64,000 nt of DNA from Salinibacterium sp. NG253 (GCF_015864945.1 NZ_JADYWF010000001.1:186378-250377), one strand, 5' to 3'; positions 9,170-18,304 are shown, numbered from the stretch's first letter. Notes: generated by a model from the letters alone, not told the origin. Made by a program: numbers and translations.

Positions 9170-10145
9170 GGTCTGCCACCGTTCTTGTGAGTCGCTCGAT
9201 CACTGCGGACCGCAGATGGGGCGGAGACACCGCCACGACCTCGGGGCCAAAACTCGCGAGTTCGTCAGCCATGATGTTGACGTCAGTGAAGTTGACCTCG
9301 AGCATGCAATCCGGATGCATTACTGCTCCGCGTCGCTTACCCAGACGCGTTGCAGCGTCGGTGCCGGGTTCCACCCGCAACATCGCGACGTTGGATTGCC
9401 AGACCTTCTCAAGCCCTGACAAGGCTTGAGCGGCAGCATCATCCGTGACGTAGTCAAAAGTTTTTTTACTGCGCTGGATGTCGCTCACAATGCGTCGCAA
9501 CAGGAAAGTCTTGAACTGTTCCGTGTGCGGGTCTTTGGCGTACAGGTGCCAGCGGCCCTGATGTTGCACGAGCGCAAGCGGTGCCACCAGTCGAGTGGTG
9601 GAGGACTGCTCCCCCGGCTTCAAGTATTCGAAGCTGACCAGCACGCGACGATCCATTGCTTCGCGCAGCGGCTCAAATGATTCGTCGCGCACCCGCAACT
9701 GTGGCGCGTAGCTGAGAACAGGTTCCGCCGTTTCGATGCCCAAGGACCGGAGTTTGACCATGGCGCGACGCGAGCCCTCAGAGAGGGAACCCTCTCGCCA
9801 CACCATTGCGGCGAGACCGAGCAGAGTTGACTCCTCCGCCGAAAACTTGATGTCTTCGGGAAGTTCGTAATCGACTCGAGGGATGCGGTAGCGAAGATTC
9901 TGATTATTACCCGCTTGCTCGGGAGGCTCGATGGTTTCGAGCGGAACCCCAAGCTCGCGAATGTCGTCCTTATCGCGCTCGAACTGGCGCTCAAGGTTCG
10001 CGTTATCCCCCGAGTGTACGAAGCGTTGGCGATAGCCCTGCACCGTCGACAGGATCTCACTCTTTGTGAGCCCATTTTCAGTGGAGAGCAACGCCAAAAC
10101 GAGGCTAAAGAGCCGTTCTTCGTTGGGAACTTTCGGTGTTGGCAC
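9162..10145 (-). CDS. pafB: WYL-domain transcriptional regulator PafB
   Basis: A 327-residue protein with an N-terminal winged-helix domain (NEERLFSLVLALLSTENGLTKSEIL), a WYL domain (VSFEYLKPGEQSSTTRLVAPLALVQHQGRWHLYAKDPHTEQFKTFLLRRI) and WCX extension. It pairs with PafC as a DNA-damage-responsive activator that works with RNA polymerase. The GTG start at 10145 has no clear ribosome-binding site but a -10-like TAGGAT ends seven bases upstream (10153-10158), which suggests a leaderless transcript separate from the FKBP gene. Confidence 0.92.
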   Translation of the reverse strand: MPTPKVPNEERLFSLVLALLSTENGLTKSEILSTVQGYRQRFVHSGDNANLERQFERDKDDIRELGVPLETIEPPEQAGNNQNLRYRIPRVDYELPEDIKFSAEESTLLGLAAMVWREGSLSEGSRRAMVKLRSLGIETAEPVLSYAPQLRVRDESFEPLREAMDRRVLVSFEYLKPGEQSSTTRLVAPLALVQHQGRWHLYAKDPHTEQFKTFLLRRIVSDIQRSKKTFDYVTDDAAAQALSGLEKVWQSNVAMLRVEPGTDAATRLGKRRGAVMHPDCMLEVNFTDVNIMADELASFGPEVVAVSPPHLRSAVIERLTRTVADHG

Positions 10146-10192
10146 GAGTCAAATCCTATGTCTCTGACACCCGGCCGTGTCGTGGGTTGCGG

Positions 10193-11194
10193 TTACTGCT
10201 CTTGAATTCCGAGGATGTCGAACACGAAGACGAGGGTGGCACCGCTCGTGACGTCAGTCGGCAGTGCATCAGCGGCGAAGCCGACATCCGCGGGCAACAC
10301 GATGAGCACCTGCGAGCCGACAGTCTGGCCGATGAGAGCTTCGGTGAGTCCGGGAGGGAGGCCCGAATCGGAGGTCTCGGTGCTCTCCATGAGGAAGGTT
10401 CCGGGAACGCCAGATTCTGCCCAGCTATTGGTGAATGTGCTCTCGGCGCCCCACTCAATTCCGCTCACGTGCATAACGGCTGCATCACCCTCTTCGAGAG
10501 TCTCGCCGGAGCCTACCTTGAGCGCAGTGAACATGAGCTCACTCGGTGCATCGCCGGACGGGAAGGTGAAACCAGGCTGGCCATTCGGGGCCAGCACCAC
10601 GGACGGGAATCCGGCAGGAGCGAGCTTGTCCGCTCCATCAGCCTTGCCAAGGTAACGGTTTTCGACGTCGCTCACCATCACGATGGTGTCCTCTTCGGCC
10701 AGCGGAAGCTGATTCTGAGCAATGTTCTCTGTGCCCAGAATGTCGCCTGCCGTGCCGGTAGTGATGATGCGGGAACCGACGGTTGCACACTGTGCAATGT
10801 CGCCGAAGTGCGGTGCACCCTCGGTGACAGCCACGCGCAACCCCGCAGTGTCATGGCCCGTGGAGATGAGTTGTTCACCAGTCTCGCCGCTGTAAATCGT
10901 GATTTGGAGCGTCGTGATGTCGCCAGCACCCACCTGATCGCCGTCGCCCTCAATAGCGAGCTCATTCTCGACATCCGTTGAAATAAGCGGAGTGGGGAAC
11001 TCGGCCTCGGGGTCGGTGCTGAGAGCGCCAGAAGCACTCACGAGTGCGGAATTGGAGCCAGAAGAATAAACCGGAATGCAGTCCGCCAAGCTCAACGGAC
11101 CATTGGCACAACCGGCCAACGAGACAACAACTCCGGCACTGAGGGCCACCACTGCAAGCTTGCGCACAAACACTCTTTTCATCGTCACAGACAT
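10193..11194 (-). CDS. FKBP-type peptidyl-prolyl isomerase lipoprotein
   Basis: A 333-residue secreted lipoprotein: basic N-terminus (MKRVFVRK), hydrophobic stretch, and lipobox LAGC before the mature Cys, then an FKBP fold at the C-terminus (VGSGETLEEGDAAVMHVSGIEWG, GLTEALIGQTVGSQVLIVLPADVGF). The middle part looks like a second, diverged FKBP-like unit (TTLQITIYSGETGEQL, CATVGSRIITTGTA). It probably assists folding of exported proteins at the outer face of the membrane. The start (11194 or 11182) lies about ten bases after the trmI stop, so coupling is likely. An FKBP gene at this place is known next to pafA in other Micrococcales. Confidence 0.85.
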   Translation of the reverse strand: MSVTMKRVFVRKLAVVALSAGVVVSLAGCANGPLSLADCIPVYSSGSNSALVSASGALSTDPEAEFPTPLISTDVENELAIEGDGDQVGAGDITTLQITIYSGETGEQLISTGHDTAGLRVAVTEGAPHFGDIAQCATVGSRIITTGTAGDILGTENIAQNQLPLAEEDTIVMVSDVENRYLGKADGADKLAPAGFPSVVLAPNGQPGFTFPSGDAPSELMFTALKVGSGETLEEGDAAVMHVSGIEWGAESTFTNSWAESGVPGTFLMESTETSDSGLPPGLTEALIGQTVGSQVLIVLPADVGFAADALPTDVTSGATLVFVFDILGIQEQ

Positions 11195-11204
11195 CGCCAA
11201 CACT

Positions 11205-12191
11205 CTACCGGTCAGAAGCCCCGGCCTCAGCCGCGGCCTTCGCTTCGCGTGCCGTTTTGCGCAGGCGTTTAGCGCTGGCACTACGTTCGCCGAGCGCTCC
11301 GGGAGTCCATACTTCGACATCCTCGTCCTTGAAGTCAGTTTTCGAGGCACGGCGCTTGAGCTCGGGCAGCACGGATCCTGGCGCAAGGCGGCGGGCCGTC
11401 ATGAGGAAGCCGGTGTGGGCGACCATGCGGTGATCAGGACGAACGGCGAGCCCCTCAACGTGCCAGCCGCGCACCATAGTCTCGCTGGAATCGGGCTCTG
11501 TGAAGAGGCCAGTAGCGCGGATCGCCTCGGCGACACGCGACAGCTGGGTGACCGTTGCGATGTAGCAGAGCAACACTCCGCCGGGAGTGAGGGCGTCGGC
11601 ACACTCTTCGATGCACTCCCAGGGAGCGAGCATGTCCAGCACAATGCGGTCTACCGCACCTGGTTCAACTGTTGCGGGCAACTGCTCCTGCAGGTCACCA
11701 ACCGTGACAGTCCAGTTCGTGGGTTTCGCGCCCAAGAACGTCTCAACGTTGGATTGAGCGATCTCGGAAAACTCTTCACGACGCTCGAAGGAGTTCAACT
11801 GCCCACTCGCGCCGATAGCGCGCAGCAGCCACAAGGAGAGCGCACCGGAGCCGACACCGGCTTCTACAACATGAGCGCCAGGGAAGATATCGGCTTGACC
11901 GATGATCTGGGCGGCATCCTTCGGGTAAATAATTGCGGCGCCGCGCGGCATCGACATGACGAAATCCGTGAGCAGCGGGCGCATCGCCAAATATTCGATG
12001 TCGTTGGTGCTCGTAACAACGCTGGCATCCGGCTGATCGATGATGACGTCGTGGCTGAGGACGCCACGGTGAGTGTGGAACGCTCCCCCCGCTTCAAGAG
12101 TCACCGTGTTAAGGCGTCCTTTTGGCCCGGTGAGTTGAACACGATCCCCTTCACGAAAGGGGCCGCTCTGTCGTCGGAATACGTCGCTCAT
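11205..12191 (-). CDS. trmI: tRNA (adenine-58-N1)-methyltransferase
   Basis: A 328-residue protein of the TrmI/GCD14 family: N-terminal beta domain (GPFREGDRVQLTGPKGR), DIFPGAHVVEAGVGSGALSLWLLRAIG as the SAM-binding motif I, and DRIVLDMLAPWECIEECADALTPGGVLLCY as motifs IV-V. It forms m1A58 in the T-loop of tRNAs as a tetramer. The start overlaps the stop of the HAD gene (ATGA) and has AAAGGTGA upstream. In mycobacteria the orthologue (Rv2118c) flanks the proteasome region. Confidence 0.92.
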   Translation of the reverse strand: MSDVFRRQSGPFREGDRVQLTGPKGRLNTVTLEAGGAFHTHRGVLSHDVIIDQPDASVVTSTNDIEYLAMRPLLTDFVMSMPRGAAIIYPKDAAQIIGQADIFPGAHVVEAGVGSGALSLWLLRAIGASGQLNSFERREEFSEIAQSNVETFLGAKPTNWTVTVGDLQEQLPATVEPGAVDRIVLDMLAPWECIEECADALTPGGVLLCYIATVTQLSRVAEAIRATGLFTEPDSSETMVRGWHVEGLAVRPDHRMVAHTGFLMTARRLAPGSVLPELKRRASKTDFKDEDVEVWTPGALGERSASAKRLRKTAREAKAAAEAGASDR

Positions 12192-12859
12192 CGCGTGGTC
12201 ACCTTTGCGTGCAGTTCGGAGAGATGGTTCAGGGTGCGGCCGTCGAGTGTCGGCCACAGGGCGTGGGTCTTGTTTTCGGGAATGTCCACCATGAAGGGAA
12301 CACCGATGACAGTGGCACCCGAGGCGAACGCCGAGGTGGCACCGGGAGGGGAATCTTCGATAGCAACGCAGTCGGTGATTTCGACACCGAGTGCCGCCGC
12401 GCCCGCGAGGTAGGCCTCAGGATGGGGCTTAGCGTTCTCGACATCGTCACCAGAGATGACGGCGTCAAAACCATGGAAGCCGAGATTGTCGACGACATGA
12501 TGAGCCATCCGCCCGATCGACATTGTCACGACGGCGGTGGGAACACCGGTGCTGCGGAGCTCTTGGAGAAGCTCGCGGGCACCCGGGCGCCAGGGAATCC
12601 CAAACTCCTTGAGCTGGGCCATCACGCTGTCTGTCAGGCGATCCACGATCGTGACCGCGTCAAGGGTGACGCCCTTCGTTTGCATCACGCGGGCGGACTC
12701 TAGCAATCCCTTGCCCACGCACTCCATCGCGTCGTCATGCGTCCAAGCACCGCCAAACGATTCGATAAGCGTGGTTTCCGCAGAAATCCAGTACGGTTCG
12801 GAGTTGATGAGGGTGCCGTCCATGTCCCACAAGACGGCCGCCGGAGTGGAGTGAGTCAC
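12188..12859 (-). CDS. HAD superfamily hydrolase (phosphoglucomutase/phosphatase-like)
   Basis: A 223-residue HAD protein: motif I LWDMDGTLINSEPYW with nucleophile and acid Asp residues, motif II Thr/Ser in TAVVTMS, motif III Lys in KPHPEAYL, motif IV IEDSPPG. The cap domain is of the helical type seen in beta-phosphoglucomutase-like phosphatases; the substrate cannot be read from sequence. The GTG at 12859 has no ribosome-binding site, but TACGAT lies eight bases upstream (12868-12873), consistent with a leaderless message. It heads the trmI transcript and diverges from the PAC2 gene. Confidence 0.87.
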   Translation of the reverse strand: MTHSTPAAVLWDMDGTLINSEPYWISAETTLIESFGGAWTHDDAMECVGKGLLESARVMQTKGVTLDAVTIVDRLTDSVMAQLKEFGIPWRPGARELLQELRSTGVPTAVVTMSIGRMAHHVVDNLGFHGFDAVISGDDVENAKPHPEAYLAGAAALGVEITDCVAIEDSPPGATSAFASGATVIGVPFMVDIPENKTHALWPTLDGRTLNHLSELHAKVTTR

Positions 12860-12923
12860 AACGCACCATCGTAGTTCTATCCTTGGGTGAAGAACATTCC
12901 TGCCACGCACCACAAGGAGACCA

Positions 12924-13859
12924 GTGACTAACACCCCATTTGCGAACGGACGACTCCTCGTCGTCGCCTTCGAGGGGTGGAACGACGCCGGTGAAGCAGC
13001 GAGCGGCGCAGTGCGATCGCTCAAAGAGCAGCTCGACGTGTATCCCATCTCAGAAGTCGATCCCGAAGAATACTTCGATTACCAGTTCAACCGTCCAGTT
13101 CTCTCACACGACGACGACGGCAACCGCGTCATGACGTGGCCATCGGTCACGATGTACGGCCCGTCTCGCCCCAACGCCGAACGCCCCGAAAGCATCGCCG
13201 CCGATGCCGAGTTGCAGTTGAGCGCCAACAATCAGTCGAACATTTATCTCCTGCTCGGCACAGAACCCTCGCGCTCCTGGAAAGCATTCACGCGCGACAT
13301 TCTCGAGACCGTGGTCGACAACGGCATCTCCTCGATCGTGTTCCTCGGAGCGATGTTGGCCGATGTGCCCCACACTCGCCCCATTTCAGTCTTCACGTCG
13401 AGCGAAAATTCCGCCGTTCGCACCGCATTGGACATCGAGCGCAGCAGCTACGAAGGCCCGGTGGGCATCCTGTCGGTACTCGGTCAGGCAGCAGAAGCTA
13501 GCGGCATTACGACAATGTCGATCTGGGCATCCGTTCCGCACTATGTGCACAACGCCCCATCACCGAAAGCGACCCTCGCTCTCATCGACAAGCTCGAAGA
13601 AATTGTGGATGTCGTGATCCCCCGCGGCGATCTCGTGACTGAGGCAACCGACTGGGAAACCGGTATCGACGCTCTCGCCGGCGAAGACGACGACATGTCG
13701 TCGTACATTGAGCAACTTGAGCGTGCTCGCGACACGGTCGACTCTCCATCGGCCAGCGGTGAAGCAATCGCTCAAGAGTTCGAAAAGTACTTGCGGAGCG
13801 GCGATGACAAGCCCGATCCGGGTGCCGCTGGCGACGAGCCGTGGCGCGGCAAGGACTAA
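12924..13859 (+). CDS. PAC2-family protein
   Basis: A 311-residue PAC2 (proteasome assembly chaperone 2-like) protein. Diagnostic parts are the N-terminal LLVVAFEGWNDAGEAASGAV, the central YLLLGTEPSRSWKAF and IVFLGAMLADVPHTRP, and SIWASVPHYVHNAPSPKATLALIDKLEEI. The C-terminal 60 residues are acidic and end in DEPWRGKD. GTG start with AAGGAGA four bases upstream. The name comes from a eukaryotic chaperone; in bacteria the role is not established. The orthologue in M. tuberculosis (Rv2125) lies just beyond the proteasome locus, whose core genes are absent here. Confidence 0.88.
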   Translation: MTNTPFANGRLLVVAFEGWNDAGEAASGAVRSLKEQLDVYPISEVDPEEYFDYQFNRPVLSHDDDGNRVMTWPSVTMYGPSRPNAERPESIAADAELQLSANNQSNIYLLLGTEPSRSWKAFTRDILETVVDNGISSIVFLGAMLADVPHTRPISVFTSSENSAVRTALDIERSSYEGPVGILSVLGQAAEASGITTMSIWASVPHYVHNAPSPKATLALIDKLEEIVDVVIPRGDLVTEATDWETGIDALAGEDDDMSSYIEQLERARDTVDSPSASGEAIAQEFEKYLRSGDDKPDPGAAGDEPWRGKD

Positions 13860-13954
13860 GCACAGCACTGCGGGTGTGATCGCGATGTCGCTTTAGCCAG
13901 CGCGAACGCTTCAGCCGCTGTGAACGCCTGAAACGGCTAGAACGCCAGAACCGA

Positions 13955-14806
13955 CTAAACCGGCTGAATCACGTTGAGCGACAGCAGCACGTACAGCGTC
14001 ACGCCCAAGACCACGCGGTAGATGACAAACGGCAGGAACGAACGCTTTTCGATGTAGCGCATGAGCGCTGCGATCACGACGTAGCCGACGAAAAACGCAA
14101 TCACTGTGGCGATGGCCGTTTCCGCATAGGTAAATACTTGGTTGGGCTCGCCAAAGCTGTGCACGAGCTCATAGAGTCCGCTGCCGAAGACGGCAGGGAT
14201 TGCCAGCAGAAAGCCGAAGCGTGCCGCAGCAGGGCGCGTGTACCCCAGCGCAAGGCCGGCTGTCATTGTCGACCCCGACCGTGAGACGCCGGGTACCAAA
14301 GCGAGCATTTGGGCGAGACCGATCGTGATGCCGTGGCCGTAGCTCATGTCTTCGAGAGCGCGCGTGCGCTTGCCGAGGTAGTCCGCGATTCCCAAGATGA
14401 TGCCGAACACGATCAGCACGGTTGCAACTAACCAGAGCGAACGGAACGTCGAACGGATGTACTCCTGCGCGAAATAGCCCACGAGCACGATGGGGATCGT
14501 GCCGATGATGACGAGCCACCCGAGCCGTACATCCGGATGATTCCGATCAATCTTTTCGCCGTGGGAGCCATGAGGCTTACGGAATTGCTGAAACCAGCGG
14601 CTCAGAATGCGAGCGATATCTTTGCGGAAAAAGAGGATGACGGCGAGCTCAGTGCCCAACTGGGTGATTGCCGTGAATGTGGCGCCGGGGTCGCTCGCAG
14701 AGGGTAAAAACTCACCCATAATGCGCAAATGGGCACTCGAAGAGATCGGAAGAAATTCCGTGAGGCCCTGAACAAGCCCGAGAATTATGGCCTCGATGAA
14801 CCCCAT
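13955..14806 (-). CDS. uppP: Undecaprenyl-diphosphatase (UppP/BacA)
   Basis: A 283-residue polytopic protein with both UppP active-site regions: GLVQGLTEFLPISSSAHL near residues 10-27 and LVPGVSRSGSTM in the middle. It dephosphorylates undecaprenyl pyrophosphate at the outer face of the membrane to recycle the cell-wall lipid carrier. The start has GGGAG seven bases upstream. It follows the M20 peptidase gene by 24 bases on the same strand and may share its transcript. Confidence 0.93.
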   Translation of the reverse strand: MGFIEAIILGLVQGLTEFLPISSSAHLRIMGEFLPSASDPGATFTAITQLGTELAVILFFRKDIARILSRWFQQFRKPHGSHGEKIDRNHPDVRLGWLVIIGTIPIVLVGYFAQEYIRSTFRSLWLVATVLIVFGIILGIADYLGKRTRALEDMSYGHGITIGLAQMLALVPGVSRSGSTMTAGLALGYTRPAAARFGFLLAIPAVFGSGLYELVHSFGEPNQVFTYAETAIATVIAFFVGYVVIAALMRYIEKRSFLPFVIYRVVLGVTLYVLLSLNVIQPV

Positions 14807-14830
14807 GGAACGCTCCCGTTTAGGTAAGAA

Positions 14831-16162
14831 CTAGTACTTGAGAAGCAGGTCTCCCAAGACCTGCCTGCCAAAGACTAATGCGTCCAACGGCACACGTTCG
14901 TCAACACCGTGGAACATCCCCGGGAAGTCGATCTCGGGCGGCAATTGCAGCGGGGCGAAACCGTAGCCGGTGATATCGAGAAGCTTGAGCGCTTTGTTGT
15001 CGGTGCCGCCCGACATCAGGTACGGCAGAACAGGCGCGCCGGGGTCGAAGACTCCGAGGCTTTCGACCATCGCATCGACCAGGGGCCCATCGAAACTTGT
15101 TTCGAGGCCGATGTCGCGGTGCATCATCTCGATCTCGATCTCATCGGGCAAGAGTGCACGCACTTGCGCGAGCACCGCATCCTCTTCGCCGGGAAGAGTG
15201 CGGATGTCGACGAGCGCTTCTGCGACGTCCGGAATCACGTTGTGCTTGTAGCCGGCCTTCAGCAGCGTGGGGTTGCTTGTGGTGCGCAACGTCGCCTGCA
15301 GGAACCCGGATGCGGTACCGGTAGCCAGAATCAACTGATCGGGACCGACCTCTTCTGGATCAATGTCAAGAATGCGAGAGAGCTCAGAGATGAGCAGCTT
15401 TGTGGTGTCGGTGAGATGCACTGGCCATTCTTGGCGGCCAAGGATCGCGATAGCTTCCGCGAGCTTCGTAACGGCGTTGTCGCTGATAACGCGCGAGCCG
15501 TGAGCGGCCATGCCGCGCGCGGTGAGCTTGATCCACATAAGAGCCTTTTCGCCCGTCTGCAGAAGGTAAGCGCGTTGGCCTTGGAGATCCACCGAGTAGC
15601 CACCGACCTCACTGATGGCTTCGGTTGCTCCCGCAAAAATTTCGGGGTGCTTCTTGACCATGAAGTGCGAACCGTATTCGCCGCCATTTTCTTCGTCAGC
15701 GAAGAAGGCGATCGTGAGGTCGCGAGCGGGACGCTTGCCGGCTCCCAGAATGTCGCCGAGTGCCGTGATGATCATGGCATCCATGTTCTTCATGTCGACG
15801 GCTCCGCGGCCCCACAGCAGGCCGTCGCGGATGATGCCTCCGAACGGATCTACCGACCAGTTCTTGGGATCAGCAGGCACGACATCCGTGTGGCCATGCA
15901 AAATCAGCGCGGGGCGCTCTTTCGCGTGCGGCGCAGAAGACGGGGTGTCGTAGCTGCCTTCCACCTTGGCAATGACGGTCGTGCGGCCGGTGGCAGCATC
16001 AAAGTATTGAGTGGTGAGGCCCATCTCTTCAAGCAACGCACCCAAATATTCGGCTGCGTCAGTCTCGCCGTTCGATCGACCCTCCCCGTAGTTGGAAGTG
16101 TCGAAACGGATGAGATCTTGCGCAATGCGGGCTGTGCGCTCGAGTTCTGGCTCAGAAGTCAT
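14831..16162 (-). CDS. M20-family metallopeptidase/deacylase
   Basis: A 443-residue protein with the M20 zinc ligands in order: HGHTDVVP, GRGAVDMKN (bridging Asp), catalytic DEENGGEYG, and a late Gly/His region (FHGVDERVPLDAL). The dimerisation domain follows the first metal site. It resembles ArgE/DapE/carboxypeptidase-like hydrolases of actinobacteria; the substrate (dipeptide or N-acyl amino acid) is not determinable. The ATG is preceded by TAGCGT exactly six bases upstream (16169-16174), a likely leaderless promoter. Confidence 0.88.
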   Translation of the reverse strand: MTSEPELERTARIAQDLIRFDTSNYGEGRSNGETDAAEYLGALLEEMGLTTQYFDAATGRTTVIAKVEGSYDTPSSAPHAKERPALILHGHTDVVPADPKNWSVDPFGGIIRDGLLWGRGAVDMKNMDAMIITALGDILGAGKRPARDLTIAFFADEENGGEYGSHFMVKKHPEIFAGATEAISEVGGYSVDLQGQRAYLLQTGEKALMWIKLTARGMAAHGSRVISDNAVTKLAEAIAILGRQEWPVHLTDTTKLLISELSRILDIDPEEVGPDQLILATGTASGFLQATLRTTSNPTLLKAGYKHNVIPDVAEALVDIRTLPGEEDAVLAQVRALLPDEIEIEMMHRDIGLETSFDGPLVDAMVESLGVFDPGAPVLPYLMSGGTDNKALKLLDITGYGFAPLQLPPEIDFPGMFHGVDERVPLDALVFGRQVLGDLLLKY

Positions 16163-16314
16163 AACTCCACGCTAGCCGTCTCCCCAGTAAATATCTGCAC
16201 GCCACGGCATACCCGAAACCGGACTCACGAAGCCCGTTGTTTGATGCGTCATGTGGTGCTCAAAAAGGATGCTATTCTCTTATCTCGGCGGTGCTCTTGT
16301 AGCGCCGCAGATGC

Positions 16315-16398
16315 GCGCGGATGGCGGAATTGGTAGACGCGCTAGCTTGAGGTGCTAGTGCCCGAAAGGGCGTGGGGGTTCAAGTCCCCCTTCGCGCA
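16315..16398 (+). tRNA. tRNA-Leu (anticodon GAG)
   Basis: An 84-base class II tRNA. The acceptor stem GCGCGGA (16315-16321) pairs with TTCGCGC (16391-16397), with discriminator A at 16398. The anticodon stem CTAGC/GCTAG encloses loop TTGAGGT, giving anticodon GAG at 16349-16351. A long variable arm (TGCCCGAAAGGGCG) and T-arm GGGGGTTCAAGTCCCCC are present. The CCA end is not encoded (the next bases are CAG). Confidence 0.97.
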
Positions 16399-16422
16399 CA
16401 GCGAGGTGTCGTAAGACATCGA

Positions 16423-16463
16423 AATAGCTCGGATCCATGTTTATGGGTCCGAGCTATTTTTTT
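16423..16463 (+). terminator. Rho-independent terminator after tRNA-Leu
   Basis: A 16-base arm starting AATAGCTCGG pairs with its complement after a 4-base loop (one G-T pair), and is followed by a run of seven T (16457-16463). It is a strong intrinsic terminator for the tRNA. A second hairpin (16494-16527, arms CGCCTGC/GCAGGCG with an inner GGAGT/ACTCC) lies between it and the stop of poxB and may end transcription from the opposite side. Confidence 0.9.
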
Positions 16464-16543
16464 GCCCTCGGCCGATTGAGCGGTGAGAACGCTCGCCTGC
16501 AGGAGTCCCTGTGAACTCCGGCAGGCGTCGTCTGGGTTGCGCG

Positions 16544-18304
16544 CTACAGGGCGCCCGGGAGTAACCGAATGTTGCTTTTTGCGAGCTTTACCGCCTCGCC
16601 TGCTCCCCCGTTCATGACCACTTTCGACATTGCGAGTGCGAAACCGCGGGCCATTTCTCCGGTGATGGTTGGCGGTAGTGACAGCGCAAGCGGATCAGTG
16701 ACGAGGTCGACAAGTGCTGGCCCATCGTGGGCGAGCGCCGCTTCAAGTGCCGAGTGGATGTCGGTGGGTTTTTCTACCCGCTGCCCAAAGATTCCGAGCG
16801 CGTTCGCTACCGCCGCGAAGTCAACCGAGGGAACGTCCACCCCGAAGTCGGGAAATCCGTCAACAAGCATCTCGACCTTGACCATGCCCAGGGTTGAGTT
16901 GTTGAAGACGACGATTTTTACGGGGAGCTTGTTCGCGGCGACGGTAATCAATTCGCCCATCAACATTGACAGTCCACCGTCACCGCACATGGCGATCACC
17001 TGCCGGTCAGGATGACTCGTTTGGGCGCCAATGGCCTGTGGGAGTGCGTTAGCCATTGAGCCATGAAGAAACGAGCCAATGAGGCGGCGCTGGCCATTGG
17101 GGTTGATGTAGCGGGCCTGCCACACGTTGCACATACCCGTGTCAGCCGTGAAGATCGCGTTTTCACTAGCGAGATCGTCAAGCAGCGATGCGGCGAATTC
17201 AGGATGAATCGGAATCTTCTTCTCGACGTTCTTGGCATAGGCGTCAACCACGCTATTCAGCAGGCGGTGATGACGTTTGAGAGTCTTCTCCAGAAAGCTC
17301 CTGTTGGTGCGGTTCGTGATCAACGGTGTCACTGCGGCGATAGTGGCTGCCACGTCGCCGTGAACAGGGATCTCAACGTTGGTGCGCCGCCCTAAGTGCT
17401 CTGCCTTCGTGTCGATTTGGGCAATTCGTTCGTGTGAGCCGTCTGGCAAGAATTGTTCGTAGGGGAAGTCGGTGCCGAGCAAGATGAGGAGATCGGCATC
17501 GTGGATGCCGTCGTGTGCGGCGCCGTAGCCCAACATCCCCGTCATCCCGACGTCGAACGGGTTGTCGTACTGAATCCACTCTTTGCCGCGGAGGCTGTGG
17601 CCGATCGGAGCGGCAAGCAGATCGGCGAACGCAACAACCTCATCGTGGGCGCCTTCCACTCCTGCCCCGGCGAAGATAGCGACTCGCTCGGAGGAGTTGA
17701 TGGCCTCAGCGAGGGCTGCCACATCGGTAGCAGCAGGAGCCAAGACCGGAATGCCCGGGCGAGCCAACTGTGGTGCGCTGCCCACAGAGTCGAGCCCGGC
17801 GATGTCTCCGGGAAGCGTGATGACGGAGACTCCGCCCAAGCTAATCGAGTGGCGAAGCGCGGAGTTCACTACCCTTGGCGCTTGTGCTGCGGTGGAAATG
17901 AGTTCGCGATAATTCGAACACTCAACGAAGAGGCGATCGGGGTGGGTTTCTTGGAAATATTCGCTGCCGATTTCCGTCGAGGGAATCTGGCTTGCGATGG
18001 CGAGCACCGGGGCGCCGCTGCGGTGCGCATCAAAAAGCCCATTAATGAGGTGGAGGTTGCCGGGTCCACAGCTGCCAGCGCAGACTGCAACTTCGCCGGT
18101 CAATTGTGCTTCGGCGCTGGCGGCGAATGCGGCGGCCTCTTCGTTGCGCACGTGAATCCAGTCGATGCCGCCTTTGGCGGATCCTCCGGTGCGTCTCACG
18201 GCGTCAACGATGGGGTTGAGGCTGTCGCCCGCAATCCCGTAAATGCGCCTGACGCCTGCTTGTTGTAGTTGGCCGATGAATTGATCTGAGACGGTAGCTG
18301 CCAT
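16544..18304 (-). CDS. poxB: Pyruvate dehydrogenase (quinone)/pyruvate oxidase-type ThDP enzyme
   Basis: A 586-residue thiamine-diphosphate enzyme with three domains: N-terminal PYR domain with the catalytic Glu region (HVRNEEAAAFAASAEAQLTG), a central FAD/nucleotide-binding domain, and a C-terminal PP domain with the ThDP motif starting GDGGLSMLMGEL and ending with NNSTLGM. The order and length match PoxB, a peripheral membrane enzyme that converts pyruvate to acetate and CO2 and passes electrons to menaquinone. The last residues (LLPGAL) differ from the E. coli lipid-binding tail. It diverges from the padR gene across 175 bases. Confidence 0.9.
   Translation of the reverse strand: MAATVSDQFIGQLQQAGVRRIYGIAGDSLNPIVDAVRRTGGSAKGGIDWIHVRNEEAAAFAASAEAQLTGEVAVCAGSCGPGNLHLINGLFDAHRSGAPVLAIASQIPSTEIGSEYFQETHPDRLFVECSNYRELISTAAQAPRVVNSALRHSISLGGVSVITLPGDIAGLDSVGSAPQLARPGIPVLAPAATDVAALAEAINSSERVAIFAGAGVEGAHDEVVAFADLLAAPIGHSLRGKEWIQYDNPFDVGMTGMLGYGAAHDGIHDADLLILLGTDFPYEQFLPDGSHERIAQIDTKAEHLGRRTNVEIPVHGDVAATIAAVTPLITNRTNRSFLEKTLKRHHRLLNSVVDAYAKNVEKKIPIHPEFAASLLDDLASENAIFTADTGMCNVWQARYINPNGQRRLIGSFLHGSMANALPQAIGAQTSHPDRQVIAMCGDGGLSMLMGELITVAANKLPVKIVVFNNSTLGMVKVEMLVDGFPDFGVDVPSVDFAAVANALGIFGQRVEKPTDIHSALEAALAHDGPALVDLVTDPLALSLPPTITGEMARGFALAMSKVVMNGGAGEAVKLAKSNIRLLPGAL

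Noticed and set aside
10153-10170. GTGTCAGAG near TAGGAT upstream of pafB as a PafBC autoregulatory promoter
   Set aside because: The spacing between the two elements is three bases instead of eight, so it does not fit RecA-NDp; only the -10 is plausible.
14998-15020. TTGTCGGTG resembling the upstream half of a PafBC promoter
   Set aside because: It lies inside the M20 gene, no TANNNT occurs at the right spacing, and no gene starts there.
14909-16336. 475-codon frame antisense to the M20 peptidase
   Set aside because: It runs into the tRNA-Leu gene and has no recognisable domain, while the minus strand encodes a clear M20 protein.
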